A DNA stretch of 64,000 bases from Bacilli bacterium (GTDB lineage: Bacteria; Bacillota; Bacilli; Paenibacillales; NBRC-103111), in assembly GCA_028287395.1 (NCBI GenBank), contig JAQBPR010000011.1:1-64000 (forward strand). Reading direction: 5' to 3'. A program made the position numbers and the translations under genes. Below the pieces are notes generated by a model. That model was not told where the DNA came from. It worked only from the letters and a program-made list of their open reading frames with translations, and did not search any database. Each line of letters begins with the position of its first letter. The first letter of the stretch is position 1. Shown here piece by piece: positions 12,003 to 22,072 of this stretch.

Positions 12003-12692
12003 ATGGGTTCGTTGGAGAGTTACTTGTACTATCCTGTTAGTGATATTCCTTTTGTATTTTTAGTATTGATGATTGCTTTTACATTACACGAATTTGCCCA
12101 TGCTTATATGGCCGATAAATTCGGCGATCCAACGCCCCGTTCCATGGGAAGAGTAACCCTTAACCCTCAGGTCCATTTGGATGTTTTCGGCACGATTCTA
12201 ATTTTTATTGCTGGGCTTGGTTGGGCAAAACCTGTCATGGTAAACCGAAGTAATTTTAAAAACCCGCGTCTTATGGGGATTATTGTATCTGCTGTTGGGC
12301 CATTATCGAATTTATTTGTTGCATTTATTGGTGTATTTATTTATTACTTGATTCCTTACTTTCATCTTTATAGCGGAATGAACCAAGGGTTACACGATGC
12401 TATACAAATTTTTTTAGGATATTTAATAAGTTTAAATATGACCTTGTTTCTCTTTAATTTACTTCCTTTGCCTCCGTTGGACGGTTATCGCATTTTACAG
12501 GATTTATTACCTGTGAATTATAAACTAAAAATACAAGAATATGAGCAATGGGCTATTTATGTGTTTATTTTAATTATGATTGTACCCGGTCTAAATCGCG
12601 CGATTTTAGGTCCAATATTTGCCTTAGGAAATCCTATTTTGAAATTATTTAGTAGTATTATGATCACGATATTTGGACATATCCAATTATAA
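12003..12692 (+). CDS. Site-2 protease family (M50) membrane metalloprotease
   Basis: TLHEFAHAYMADKFGD (HExxH), NLLPLPPLDGYRIL. Confidence 0.9.
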   Translation: MGSLESYLYYPVSDIPFVFLVLMIAFTLHEFAHAYMADKFGDPTPRSMGRVTLNPQVHLDVFGTILIFIAGLGWAKPVMVNRSNFKNPRLMGIIVSAVGPLSNLFVAFIGVFIYYLIPYFHLYSGMNQGLHDAIQIFLGYLISLNMTLFLFNLLPLPPLDGYRILQDLLPVNYKLKIQEYEQWAIYVFILIMIVPGLNRAILGPIFALGNPILKLFSSIMITIFGHIQL

Positions 12693-12717
12693 CTTTTTTG
12701 AGAAAGTGTGATTAAGG

Positions 12718-13482
12718 ATGCAGCGTTATTTTATTCCGTCGGAACAATTTTTGGAGACAACAGTTACGCTTCATGGCGGCGATGCCCATCATATCATTCG
12801 TGTGATGAGAGCTCAGGTGGGAGATCAAATCATTTGCAGCAATGGATTGAATCGTGAGGCGCTGGTCGCTATAACGAGTATGGATAAAGAAACGGTGGAA
12901 GCCGCGGTAGTTGAAGAGCGAGCCATGACGAATGAAACGGCGGTCGAAGTTTGGATTGCGCAAAGCTTGCCTAAAGGCGATAAGCTGGAAACGATCATTC
13001 AAAAATGCACGGAAATTGGCGCGGCGCGAATCATTCCCTTTGTATCAGAGCGAACGATTGTCCAATATGATGATAAGAAAGAAGCCAAACGGCTCGAACG
13101 CTGGGCAAAAATCGCTAAAGAAGCAGCGGAACAAGCACATCGTAATAAGGTGCCTGATGTTTCAGGACCGCAGTCATGGAAGCAAATACTCCAATTGATC
13201 TCGCAAGTGGAAATTGCTTTGATTTGCTATGAGAAGGAAAGCGGTTTGCAGCTAAAACAGCTTTTGGTTCGAACTTTTGCAAACAATGGATCAGGTCCCG
13301 CATTAGGAAAAGTAATGTTATTGATTGGACCGGAAGGCGGCTTTACACCCAAGGAAGTATCTGAAGCAGAATCAGCAGGTTCACACTCGATCAGCTTGGG
13401 TAAAAGAATCTTACGTACAGAAACGGCGGCTATGGTAGCGCTAACTTGTGTTTTATATGAATCTGGAGAGATGGGGGGTTGA
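12718..13482 (+). CDS. rsmE: 16S rRNA (uracil1498-N3)-methyltransferase RsmE
   Basis: GGDAHHIIRVMR, LIGPEGGFTPKEV, LGKRILRTETA. Confidence 0.95.
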   Translation: MQRYFIPSEQFLETTVTLHGGDAHHIIRVMRAQVGDQIICSNGLNREALVAITSMDKETVEAAVVEERAMTNETAVEVWIAQSLPKGDKLETIIQKCTEIGAARIIPFVSERTIVQYDDKKEAKRLERWAKIAKEAAEQAHRNKVPDVSGPQSWKQILQLISQVEIALICYEKESGLQLKQLLVRTFANNGSGPALGKVMLLIGPEGGFTPKEVSEAESAGSHSISLGKRILRTETAAMVALTCVLYESGEMGG

Positions 13483-13486
13483 TCGG

Positions 13487-14803
13487 ATGCCAAGCGTTGC
13501 ATTTCATACGTTAGGATGTAAGGTCAATTTTTATGAAACAGAAGGCATTTGGCAATTATTCAAAAACGAAGGCTATGAACAGGTAGATTTCGAGAAGACA
13601 GCGGATGTTTACCTTATTAATACATGTACTGTGACCAATACCGGAGATAAAAAAAGTCGTCAGGTTATTCGTCGTGCGATTCGGCGTAATCCAGAGGCGA
13701 TTATAGCAGTAAGCGGCTGCTATGCGCAAACATCACCTGCTGAGGTAGCGGCTATTCCAGGAGTAGATATTGTGATAGGTACGCAGGATCGCGAGAAAAT
13801 CATGCCTTTAATAAAACAATTTCAACAAGAGCGTTTACCAATCAACGCAGTGCGGAACATTATGAAGTCCCGTGAATTTGAAGAGCTGGATGTGCCGGAA
13901 TTTTCCGACCATACCCGGGCATTTTTGAAAATACAAGAGGGATGTAATAATTTTTGCACCTTCTGTATTATTCCTTGGTCACGGGGATTATTGCGCAGCC
14001 GTAAACCGGAAAATGTGCTGCAGCAAGCGAAACAGCTCATCCATGCCGGGTACCAGGAAATTGTACTCACTGGTATTCATACCGGCGGATATGGCGAAGA
14101 TTTACAGGATTATAGCCTTGCTCGTTTATTAACGGATTTGGATCAGCTGGAAGGTTTGAAACGACTGCGTATCAGTTCGATTGAGGCAAGTCAAATTTCA
14201 GAGGACGTGCTTTCCGTTTTGAAAAATTCCGCAAAAATGTGTCGTCACTTTCATATACCGCTGCAGGCTGGAGATGACGAAGTACTTCATCGGATGCGAA
14301 GAAAATATACGACAGAGCAATATGCCCATAAAATTGAGTTAATTCGTCAAATCATGCCCGACGCCGCAATTACGACGGATGTAATTGTTGGTTTTCCGGG
14401 AGAAACGGAAGAAATGTATCACAACGGATTTCAATTTATGGAGCGAATGAAATTTGCCGAGATGCATGTTTTCCCTTATTCCAAGCGTACTGGTACGCCT
14501 GCGGCACGGATGGAAGATCAAGTCGATGAAGAAGTGAAGTATCGGCGTGTTCATGAGCTTATTGCATTATCGGAGAAAATGCAGCTTGTTTATGCGACAC
14601 CTTTTGTCGGAGAAATAGTCGAGGTCATTCCGGAGAAATCCAGTATGGAAATGAAGAGCAAAGGTTTTATTTCCGGGTTTTCGGATAATTATTTGCAGGT
14701 TGAGTTCCAAGGTAATGAAGAGATGGTCGGACGGATAGTGGAGGTTAAAATTACGGAGTCAGGTGTAAGGGCTTGTAAAGGCGAATTTATACGTGTTTCT
14801 TAA
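13487..14803 (+). CDS. mtaB: tRNA (N6-threonylcarbamoyladenosine37-C2)-methylthiotransferase MtaB
   Basis: TLGCKVNFYETE, EGCNNFCTFCIIPWSRG radical SAM CxxxCxxC; ATG at 13487. Confidence 0.95.
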   Translation: MPSVAFHTLGCKVNFYETEGIWQLFKNEGYEQVDFEKTADVYLINTCTVTNTGDKKSRQVIRRAIRRNPEAIIAVSGCYAQTSPAEVAAIPGVDIVIGTQDREKIMPLIKQFQQERLPINAVRNIMKSREFEELDVPEFSDHTRAFLKIQEGCNNFCTFCIIPWSRGLLRSRKPENVLQQAKQLIHAGYQEIVLTGIHTGGYGEDLQDYSLARLLTDLDQLEGLKRLRISSIEASQISEDVLSVLKNSAKMCRHFHIPLQAGDDEVLHRMRRKYTTEQYAHKIELIRQIMPDAAITTDVIVGFPGETEEMYHNGFQFMERMKFAEMHVFPYSKRTGTPAARMEDQVDEEVKYRRVHELIALSEKMQLVYATPFVGEIVEVIPEKSSMEMKSKGFISGFSDNYLQVEFQGNEEMVGRIVEVKITESGVRACKGEFIRVS

Positions 14804-14832
14804 AAGACGGCATAGCCCGTTTATCTTTGAAA
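14802..14832 (+). repeat. Second, diverged copy of the intergenic repeat
   Basis: TAAAAGACGGCATAGCCCGTTTATCTTTGAA; similar to 10897-10927. Confidence 0.4.
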
Positions 14833-14904
14833 GCTGAAGGGGATTTCGTTCTGCTGCGTCGGGATGAAATCCCTCTTACGTATAATCCAAAAAGGGTGAA
14901 AAGG

Positions 14905-15333
14905 ATGAAAGAGATATCTGCAGGCGGGCTCGTTTATCGTATTTTGGAGGATGAACTGCAAATTCAATTGATTCAAGATCGTTATGGTAAAATAACGCTG
15001 CCTAAAGGGAAGATGGAGGCTGGCGAAACAGTTGAGCAGACGGCTTTGCGTGAGATTTTCGAAGAAACAGGCATAATCGGGCAAATTATGGAACCGATTG
15101 CCTTGATTTGTTATCAATTTGTACATCCCAAAGCTGGGCAGATCGATAAAGAAGTGCATTATTATTTGGTTAAAGCGATTGGGGGCACCATTCAGGCACA
15201 AGTGGCAGAAATTCGCGGTGTCGAGTGGTTGACTCCCAAAGAAGCATGGCGTCAGCAAAAGAATGCCGGTTATAGCAACAATGATAATATCGTTCGCAAT
15301 GCATATCAACTGCTTGGATTGGAGGTGGATTAG
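14905..15333 (+). CDS. NUDIX hydrolase
   Basis: GKMEAGETVEQTALREIFEETGI Nudix box. Confidence 0.92.
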   Translation: MKEISAGGLVYRILEDELQIQLIQDRYGKITLPKGKMEAGETVEQTALREIFEETGIIGQIMEPIALICYQFVHPKAGQIDKEVHYYLVKAIGGTIQAQVAEIRGVEWLTPKEAWRQQKNAGYSNNDNIVRNAYQLLGLEVD

Positions 15334-16023
15334 ATGGGGAATACAGCAATCAATCCAGCTAGCTTGTCAGTCTATATCGACCATACCTTGTTAAAGCCGG
15401 ATGCGCAATCTTCAGCAATCGCAAGACTGTGCGAGGAAGCGATGGAATATGGTTTTTACAGCGTATGTGTGAATAGTCAGTGGGTCGCGTTTTGCCAAGC
15501 AAAATTAGAAGCTTCTCGAGTCAAAATCAGCGCTGTATGCGGCTTCCCTTTGGGCGCCATGCACGCACAAGTAAAATCCTTTGAAGCAGCCCATGCTTTA
15601 GATCAGGGCGCAGCGGAAATCGATATGGTGCTGCCAATCGGGTTACTTCTCGAAGCCAATTATGAGGCTGTTGCAGCAGATATTCGTCAGGTCGTTCATG
15701 CTGTTGAGAATAGAGCGATTGTGAAGGTCATTCTTGAAACGGGATTTCTAAACGACGAGCAAAAGCGGATAGGTTGTCAATTGGCTGAGCAAGCGGGAGC
15801 ACATTTTGTAAAAACATCGACTGGCTTTGGCCCAGGCGGAGCAGCCGTTGAAGATATACGTATAATTCGTGCGGCTGTATCGGCATCCATCGGAGTGAAA
15901 GCATCCGGCGGAATCCGCGATGCGGCAACAGCTTTGCAAATGATCGAAGCAGGGGCTAATCGACTAGGGACAAGCTCCGGCATTGCCATCGTTAATGGGT
16001 TTTCAGGAACAGCAGGATATTAA
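15334..16023 (+). CDS. deoC: Deoxyribose-phosphate aldolase
   Basis: YIDHTLLKPDA, EIDMVLPIG, VKTSTGFGPGGA, VKASGGIRD. Confidence 0.97.
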   Translation: MGNTAINPASLSVYIDHTLLKPDAQSSAIARLCEEAMEYGFYSVCVNSQWVAFCQAKLEASRVKISAVCGFPLGAMHAQVKSFEAAHALDQGAAEIDMVLPIGLLLEANYEAVAADIRQVVHAVENRAIVKVILETGFLNDEQKRIGCQLAEQAGAHFVKTSTGFGPGGAAVEDIRIIRAAVSASIGVKASGGIRDAATALQMIEAGANRLGTSSGIAIVNGFSGTAGY

Positions 16024-16046
16024 CTATATTTAGAGGAGTTTTTATA

Positions 16047-17411
16047 ATGGCATCTGTCTATTTACAACGCAAACGCAAGAAACGTTTGGAGCAAGGGCAT
16101 CCATGGATTTTTCAAAATGAAGTGGAGCGCATAGATGGCGAAGCCCAATCAGGCTCGCTAGTTTCTGTACATAGTCATAATGGGCAATTTTTAGCTGTGG
16201 GATATATCAACCCGAAATCGCAAATTATCGTTCGGGTTGTCGATTATAAACCTTTAGAAGAGATGTCGCAGAGCTTCTTTGTACAACGTATTCACCAATG
16301 CCTAACCCATCGTCAACGATTTTTACCGCAGGCAGACGCGTATCGTCTTGTTTATGGGGAAGCAGATTTTTTGCCGGGCTTAGTTGTAGATAAATTTGGC
16401 GATGTGTTGGTTGTCCAAATTCTTACGTTAGGAATGGATCGCTGCCGTCAGCAAATCGTCGACGCTTTGGTTGAATTGCTGCAGCCTCGGGGGATCTACG
16501 AACGAAGTGATGTTTCCGTCCGTGAGCTTGAAGGTCTAGAACAAACAAAGGGCGTCCTTTACGGAGAATGTCCAAAGCACGTGACAATTATGGAGAATGG
16601 ACTGCAAATTGAAGTGGATATCGAGATGGGGCAAAAAACAGGTTATTTTTTTGACCAACGAGAAAATCGTGCTGCGATAGCACCGCTTATGACCGGCTGG
16701 GGGAAACGTGGGGGCATTGAACGCAAGGAAATTGAAGTGGATGGACAGTCGCAGTTTTTACCAGTCAATTCAAATGGAAAAGTGGTTAACTTTCCCTATT
16801 GGGATGGGGCAACGGTTTTGGAATGCTTTTCCCATACGGGAAGCTTTACATTGAATGCATGCAAATATGGTGCGAAAAAAGTAACCTGCCTTGATATTTC
16901 CGAGCATGCAATTGAGAGCGCAAGACGCAACGTTACGTTTAACGGCTTCCAGGATCGTGTGGAATTCGTTGTCGCAGACGCTTTTGATTATTTACGGGAG
17001 CAAGTTAAAGGAATGGAACAGCGGAAATCGCGTGCGGCCGCAGCAGAGAAAAAGCTCGATACTTCTAAACCGCTTGAGGGAGAAGGTCGCACTTGGGATG
17101 TTGTTATTCTTGATCCACCTGCATTTGCCAAAGCGAAAACAGCGATTGAAGGAGCATGCCGCGGCTATAAAGATATTAATTTACATGGGATGAAATTAGT
17201 TAATGAAGGCGGTTATTTGGTTACGGCTAGCTGCTCGTTCCATATCCGTCCCGAGCTCTTTTTGCAAACGATTCAAGAAGCCGCCATGGATGCTGGTAAA
17301 ATATTGCGTTTAATCGAATTCCATGGAGCCGGCAAAGACCACCCGCAAATATTAGGAGTCGAAGAAGGGCATTATTTGAAATTTGCTATTTTTGAGGTGC
17401 GGAGTAGATGA
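16047..17411 (+). CDS. Class I SAM-dependent rRNA methyltransferase (PUA domain, RlmI-like)
   Basis: HPWIFQNEVERI PUA N-terminus; GQKTGYFFDQRENR; LECFSHTGSFTL; ILDPPAFAK. Confidence 0.92.
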   Translation: MASVYLQRKRKKRLEQGHPWIFQNEVERIDGEAQSGSLVSVHSHNGQFLAVGYINPKSQIIVRVVDYKPLEEMSQSFFVQRIHQCLTHRQRFLPQADAYRLVYGEADFLPGLVVDKFGDVLVVQILTLGMDRCRQQIVDALVELLQPRGIYERSDVSVRELEGLEQTKGVLYGECPKHVTIMENGLQIEVDIEMGQKTGYFFDQRENRAAIAPLMTGWGKRGGIERKEIEVDGQSQFLPVNSNGKVVNFPYWDGATVLECFSHTGSFTLNACKYGAKKVTCLDISEHAIESARRNVTFNGFQDRVEFVVADAFDYLREQVKGMEQRKSRAAAAEKKLDTSKPLEGEGRTWDVVILDPPAFAKAKTAIEGACRGYKDINLHGMKLVNEGGYLVTASCSFHIRPELFLQTIQEAAMDAGKILRLIEFHGAGKDHPQILGVEEGHYLKFAIFEVRSR

Positions 17412-17503
17412 ATATTTATCGGGTTTTGATTTACATAACAAAGCTAGCATATGACGTGTCACATCTAAGTAAAGTGCAGTCAGGGCAAATTCTTTGGGGG
17501 AAA

Positions 17504-17535
17504 TAAGTGTACCAGCCTGGTAACCCCGCCACTTA
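17504..17535 (+). other. Nested inverted repeat in a gene-free region
   Basis: TAAGTG-TACCAGCCTGGTA-N7-CACTTA. Confidence 0.35.
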
Positions 17536-17608
17536 GCCTCGCAGGGTTGTCTGCTGATTGTGTTTTGGATTCTCAACGATTCTCTTAAAAAATTTGCTGT
17601 CACTAACC

Positions 17609-17637
17609 CATAAGTTTGCCGCTTCGGCAAACTTATG
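17609..17637 (+). terminator. Strong hairpin, possible terminator
   Basis: CATAAGTTTGCCG-CTT-CGGCAAACTTATG perfect stem; short T-rich tail. Confidence 0.5.
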
Positions 17638-17677
17638 TTTCTAAAAACAGAGAACCCTTAAAAATCAAGGATAAGGT

Positions 17678-18022
17678 TCATATGTCCAGATGATTTAGCC
17701 TTGGAATCTCTTTTAACGGAAGACCTTCTTTGTAATAAAAAGAAGGGGTGAGCATAATAAAAAAGATATGAGTATGTTTATATCCGTATTCACTGAGAAT
17801 TTTATAAATCATTTTTGCAATTTCATCGTGTATCTCGTTCTTTCTTTGAAACATAAGAATTTCTACAGACATTGGACTATTTGTTATTTGCTCTACATTG
17901 ATGAGCTCAATTTTTACTATTTCTTTAGCGACATTAGCAATGTAGGAAAATTCCTCGATAATCATTGAAGAAATGTTTTTTAACAAATCTTTCTCGAATC
18001 CTTTAAATCTAAGAAAAGGCAT
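17678..18022 (-). CDS. DUF1904 family protein
   Basis: MPFLRFKGFEKDLLKNISSMIIEEFS...VKIELI; length matches the family. Confidence 0.65.
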   Translation of the reverse strand: MPFLRFKGFEKDLLKNISSMIIEEFSYIANVAKEIVKIELINVEQITNSPMSVEILMFQRKNEIHDEIAKMIYKILSEYGYKHTHIFFIMLTPSFYYKEGLPLKEIPRLNHLDI

Positions 18023-18288
18023 ATTAATTCCTTCTTTAATGTTTAATTTTAAGACTTTCCTTTACTGTGTGTTCCAAAAGTATAGCTATGTTGCGTAATG
18101 AATGTGCTTTCCAGCCTCATTTTCAAAGTCGGCACATAAACTTTTACAAGCACACCCATTACTCCTCGTCGCCACTTTTAGAACACACTCCTTTAGTGTT
18201 CTGGATTATAAAATATTATTCGAATATCAAGTTGATTCATCGGATACCATTATCCGAAATAGATAAAAGAGACGGCTTGTTTGCAGAG

Positions 18289-18326
18289 AAAAAAGTCTGT
18301 ACCCATTAGAGAACAGACTTTTTTTT
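18289..18326. terminator. Terminator-like hairpin downstream of the MFS gene
   Basis: AAAAAAGTCTGT-N12-ACAGACTTTTTTTT; A/T tracts on both sides allow bidirectional function. Confidence 0.75.
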
Positions 18327-18353
18327 ATCCCTATTTACCCAATGAAATCGGCA

Positions 18354-19838
18354 TTATGCCGCTGTATGGGTTTGATCTTGTTTTTCGCTTTTGCTATTGC
18401 TATTGCTATTGCGGAAGTAAGAAAGAATCGCAGCAAGGAGCAACAACGCAGCCATAACCCAGAATACAATATGCAAGCCTGTAATAAAGCCAATCATGGA
18501 AGACGAACTGCCATCCAATCCGACCATCGTTCCGGAAAAAATAGCCATCATGGCGTCTTTGGGGATATTGCCTGTAATTATAGGCATGGAGAAAGCGATG
18601 CTGAAGATCATGCCGAGATTAGTCATCATCGATAAAATCCCCGAGGCTTCACCCCGATATTTCGGTCCAGCCGCATTCATTACACTTCCTGTATTGGGTG
18701 AATTAAACAATCCAGTACCAATGCTAATGATAGTCATCCATACCGCTTGAATTAAATATGGGCTGTGTGCACCTGAATTGGCTGCCAGACCAAGAAGCCC
18801 GACCGTGCTGATTAGAAGGCCAATCGTGGCCGGAGCCACTTCCCCAAAGCGGTCCCCAATCCATCCCGATATAGGAGCAAATACCAGCATGCCAATAGCC
18901 AAAGGAATTAGTAAAATACCGGCTTTCAGAGCATCGTAAGCGAGAACTCCTTGGTAATAAAAGATCAGCATGAACATGATCGCCATACGCGCCAATGAAT
19001 TTAATGCCGCCGAGTATACTCCCATTGAGAACCTGCGGTTGAACAGCAAAGGAATATGCAAAAGAGCAGCCGGATGCTTCGTTTCAACAAGAATGAAGAT
19101 AGGAAAGCAAATAACAAATGCCGCAGCTCCTACCCATACGACCGGGGAACTCCAGGATTGCAGTGGCCCCCACGTCAAGGCCAGAAGCAATCCCGAAATG
19201 GAAATGATGTAAGTAAGGAGTCCCCAACTGTCAAATTTCCGACTCGCTGCTTTAGCCGTATCGTCCCTTGATATCCCCATAGCCCAAAGACCCCAAAGAA
19301 TAGCAATGATCCCGAAAGGTACGTTAAACCAGAACGTCCATTGCCATCCGTATGCTGTGGTCAACCATCCACCGAGCACAGGCCCGATAATTTGTCCGAT
19401 GGCGACAACTGTAATATTCACACCCAACGCACGACCAAGTTCGTTTTTGGGAAAAGCATCGGCCACGATCGCCGTACTAAGCGCCATAAGGATAGCTCCC
19501 CCGATTCCCTGTAACACTCGAAACACGATTAACCAAGCCGCGTTGGGCGCAAATCCGCTGATTAATGAAACAATCGTAAAGAAAATAATCCCGAACATAT
19601 AGAGCCGTTTGCGACCTATAATATCAGCAATGCTACCCGCAACCAACGCGGTTAGAGTCATCGCGACCATATATGCCAGCATAATCCACATCGCCTGCAT
19701 CATTGATGCATGAAGCCCCCGAATCAAATCGGGAAGAGCTATGATTAGCGTACTGAAATTCAGTGCTGACAGCAAAGCCCCCAAGCTTGTAACAGAAAGA
19801 ATCCACCATTTTTTATTGTTCTTCTCCAATCTCTCCAC
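18354..19838 (-). CDS. DHA2-type (14-TMS) MFS transporter
   Basis: SIADIIGRKRLYMFGII, VFRVLQGIGGAILMALSTAIV, GPVLGGWLTTAYGWQWTFWFNVPFG. Confidence 0.92.
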   Translation of the reverse strand: MERLEKNNKKWWILSVTSLGALLSALNFSTLIIALPDLIRGLHASMMQAMWIMLAYMVAMTLTALVAGSIADIIGRKRLYMFGIIFFTIVSLISGFAPNAAWLIVFRVLQGIGGAILMALSTAIVADAFPKNELGRALGVNITVVAIGQIIGPVLGGWLTTAYGWQWTFWFNVPFGIIAILWGLWAMGISRDDTAKAASRKFDSWGLLTYIISISGLLLALTWGPLQSWSSPVVWVGAAAFVICFPIFILVETKHPAALLHIPLLFNRRFSMGVYSAALNSLARMAIMFMLIFYYQGVLAYDALKAGILLIPLAIGMLVFAPISGWIGDRFGEVAPATIGLLISTVGLLGLAANSGAHSPYLIQAVWMTIISIGTGLFNSPNTGSVMNAAGPKYRGEASGILSMMTNLGMIFSIAFSMPIITGNIPKDAMMAIFSGTMVGLDGSSSSMIGFITGLHIVFWVMAALLLLAAILSYFRNSNSNSKSEKQDQTHTAA

Positions 19839-19887
19839 TTCCTTTTCTTACTCTCTATATATTTCACGTTCCAAAAAAGTATATCAC

Positions 19888-19907
19888 ACTTTACGTAAAC
19901 GTAAGTT
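19888..19907 (-). promoter_or_regulatory. Putative operator/promoter of the MFS gene
   Basis: ACTTTACGTAAACGTAAGTT near-palindrome directly upstream of minus-strand TATACT. Confidence 0.45.
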
Positions 19908-19952
19908 ATTCCAATTGTGAATTTATTCATAACTTATGTTCGTGGCAACGCC

Positions 19953-20620
19953 TCAATAGCAAGATTGATCATGGTGGTATGTTACCGCAACCGTTACTAT
20001 GGCTGAGAAAAATCCGATCAGATCCAGACCTTTCCGCTGCTTCGGGACCAGCTTCGGCACTGCCCAAATGCCTAGTGCCAGACCGGCCAAGCCGAAAGGG
20101 ACCGTTATGAAAAAAATGATCGGCCACCCCCACAACTGGGTCAACCACCCTCCAAGGACGGGGCCGAGCGACAGGCCGATATAGGTCATAATCGCCTGAA
20201 TGCCAAGTACGCGCCCCCGTTGTTCTTCCGGAAACGTAGTCGAAATAAGTGCAGGGCCGACAGATAGGATCATGGATCCGGCAAGCGCCAAAAATCCCCT
20301 CCCCCATAAAAGAGACACGTATTTCCCTGACAACCCGCACAACACGGCCGAACACGTGAAAAGAGCAAAACCGGACAGAAAAATCCGCCGATGTCCCCAC
20401 ACATCGGACAGTTTGCCAACAGGCAGCAGGAACAACGTCAAGACGAGGAGATAAATCAGTACGATCCATTCCGATTGGCTTAGGGTAGGCCTAGTGCCCG
20501 TTGGATCACAGGCAAGACTGTATTGGTGATGCTTGTATTCAGGGACGACAAAAATGTCCCGATCCCGACTGTCATCAGAACATACCAGCGCCGCCGATAA
20601 ACGTTTGTTGATGTGGTCAT
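19953..20620 (-). pseudogene. Frameshifted and 3'-truncated DHA2 MFS transporter
   Basis: ATG at 20620 gives MTTSTNVYRRRWYVLMTVGIGTFLSSLNTSITNTVLPVIQRALGLP* then shifts frame (about 20480-20490) into SQSEWIVLIYLLVLTLFLLPVGKLSDVWGHRR...; stops after about 200 aa of a family normally near 470 aa. Confidence 0.85.
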
Positions 20621-20715
20621 TCGTAAAACCTCATTCCTATTGGCGCACCTTGATTTTTGGAGAACCGCGCCTTATGGTTTTTTTAATCGGTCCAATTTTC
20701 AAAGTTTTAAGAATA

Positions 20716-21807
20716 TTATTCATTTATTTTGCGAATTTTTGCTGCTAGCAGTAAAAATGCAGGTATAAAAAATCCATGAAACAAACTATAGATTTGATAC
20801 GCTCCCGTTATAAACCAAGCATATTGAGCCGTATTGGGATGAACGATTAAAGATAAAGCGGTAACTAATATTCCATAAGGAAGAATGGTTACACGATAAC
20901 TTTTCAAATTGAAAAGCTGAGCCGATGCGAGGTTTGCTGCATAAAAACAAAATGACAATTTTACAAAAATCGTCATAATCCAAATACCCATAATTAGAAC
21001 TTCCACACGCTCAAAAAAAATACCGATCTTTATTTCTTTAGCAACATCAAATACAGGAAAGGTACTTCTTGCTGTGATGTCCACCCCTAAAACGGATATC
21101 GAAATAATAACGATCAGAGTAGCGAGTAACGCTGTACTGATAATAAATAGGGTAAAATACTTTTTAATTTTATTCTGTCGATCAACAAACGGAAAAATCA
21201 TCAAAAATACAACTAACTCGCTGATTGGGAATCCGAGCAAAGGATACATACCTTTAACTGGAGCTTGCCAACCATCAGGTAATATAGGTAATAATTTCGA
21301 CAAATGGATGTCCTTTAACAACAGAATTGTGGTAATAATAAAAATGATGATTACCCAAGGAAAAAATAGTTCACTCGATCTTGCGATCACCTCAAGTCCC
21401 AAATAAGCAGCATAAATGACAGAAAGCATAAAAATGATATGAACAAACTCCATTGGTGTCTGTATTAAAACATTGGTTGTAATAAAATCTCCTACGTTAT
21501 GAAGCACCAATGCACTAAGGTATAGAAAGTACAATACATATACGAAACCAACGATTTTACCGAGCCATTTCCCCAAAATTCGTTCACTATATTGAATGAT
21601 GCTTTGCTTAGGATATTTCTTAGATAAGTGGACCCATAAAAAAATAAATGAAATATCCACGATGATGCCAAGCAAAACTGAAATCCACGCATCTTGTTTC
21701 GCAATGGAAACGATAATGGAGGGCAAGATTAAAACAGCATTTCCTAAAGCAAACATAAAAACAAGGATACCAAATTGTAAAGGTGCAATCTTGCCATTTT
21801 CAATCAT
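20716..21807 (-). CDS. Spore germination permease, GerAB/GerKB family
   Basis: IENGKIAPLQFGILVFMFALGNAVLILPS; about 10 hydrophobic segments; adjacent to GerAA/GerAC. Confidence 0.92.
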   Translation of the reverse strand: MIENGKIAPLQFGILVFMFALGNAVLILPSIIVSIAKQDAWISVLLGIIVDISFIFLWVHLSKKYPKQSIIQYSERILGKWLGKIVGFVYVLYFLYLSALVLHNVGDFITTNVLIQTPMEFVHIIFMLSVIYAAYLGLEVIARSSELFFPWVIIIFIITTILLLKDIHLSKLLPILPDGWQAPVKGMYPLLGFPISELVVFLMIFPFVDRQNKIKKYFTLFIISTALLATLIVIISISVLGVDITARSTFPVFDVAKEIKIGIFFERVEVLIMGIWIMTIFVKLSFCFYAANLASAQLFNLKSYRVTILPYGILVTALSLIVHPNTAQYAWFITGAYQIYSLFHGFFIPAFLLLAAKIRKINE

Positions 21808-22049
21808 GAAGATCCTCCTTTAATCCAAAGAACAATGGGTTTAACAATAGGCTCCAACAATTTTCCAATCACTTCACTTGGAGATGGGATGGGAAGATGT
21901 AGAGCAACACCAATATAGAGCAGCACTGCCAAAAGCAATGACGATGATAAAACAACCATTTCTTTATTCTTTTTTTGTTTAAATAACAATTTCCCTTCCC
22001 AAAAGAAAATAGCAATACCAGCAGCAATTACTCCCATAACACTGACCAT
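21804..22049 (-). CDS. Small two-TM protein in ger operon (D-subunit-like)
   Basis: 81 aa, two hydrophobic segments, overlaps the gerAB-like start by 4 nt. Confidence 0.7.
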   Translation of the reverse strand: MVSVMGVIAAGIAIFFWEGKLLFKQKKNKEMVVLSSSLLLAVLLYIGVALHLPIPSPSEVIGKLLEPIVKPIVLWIKGGSS

Positions 22050-22072
22050 GCTTTCTTACTCCTTTTCATTCC

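Noticed and set aside
17352-17630. 92-aa minus-strand ORF
   Set aside because: Overlaps the methyltransferase 3' end and a hairpin; no recognisable motif
18342-20454. Plus-strand ORFs antisense to the MFS genes
   Set aside because: Low-complexity translations opposite clear MFS coding sequence
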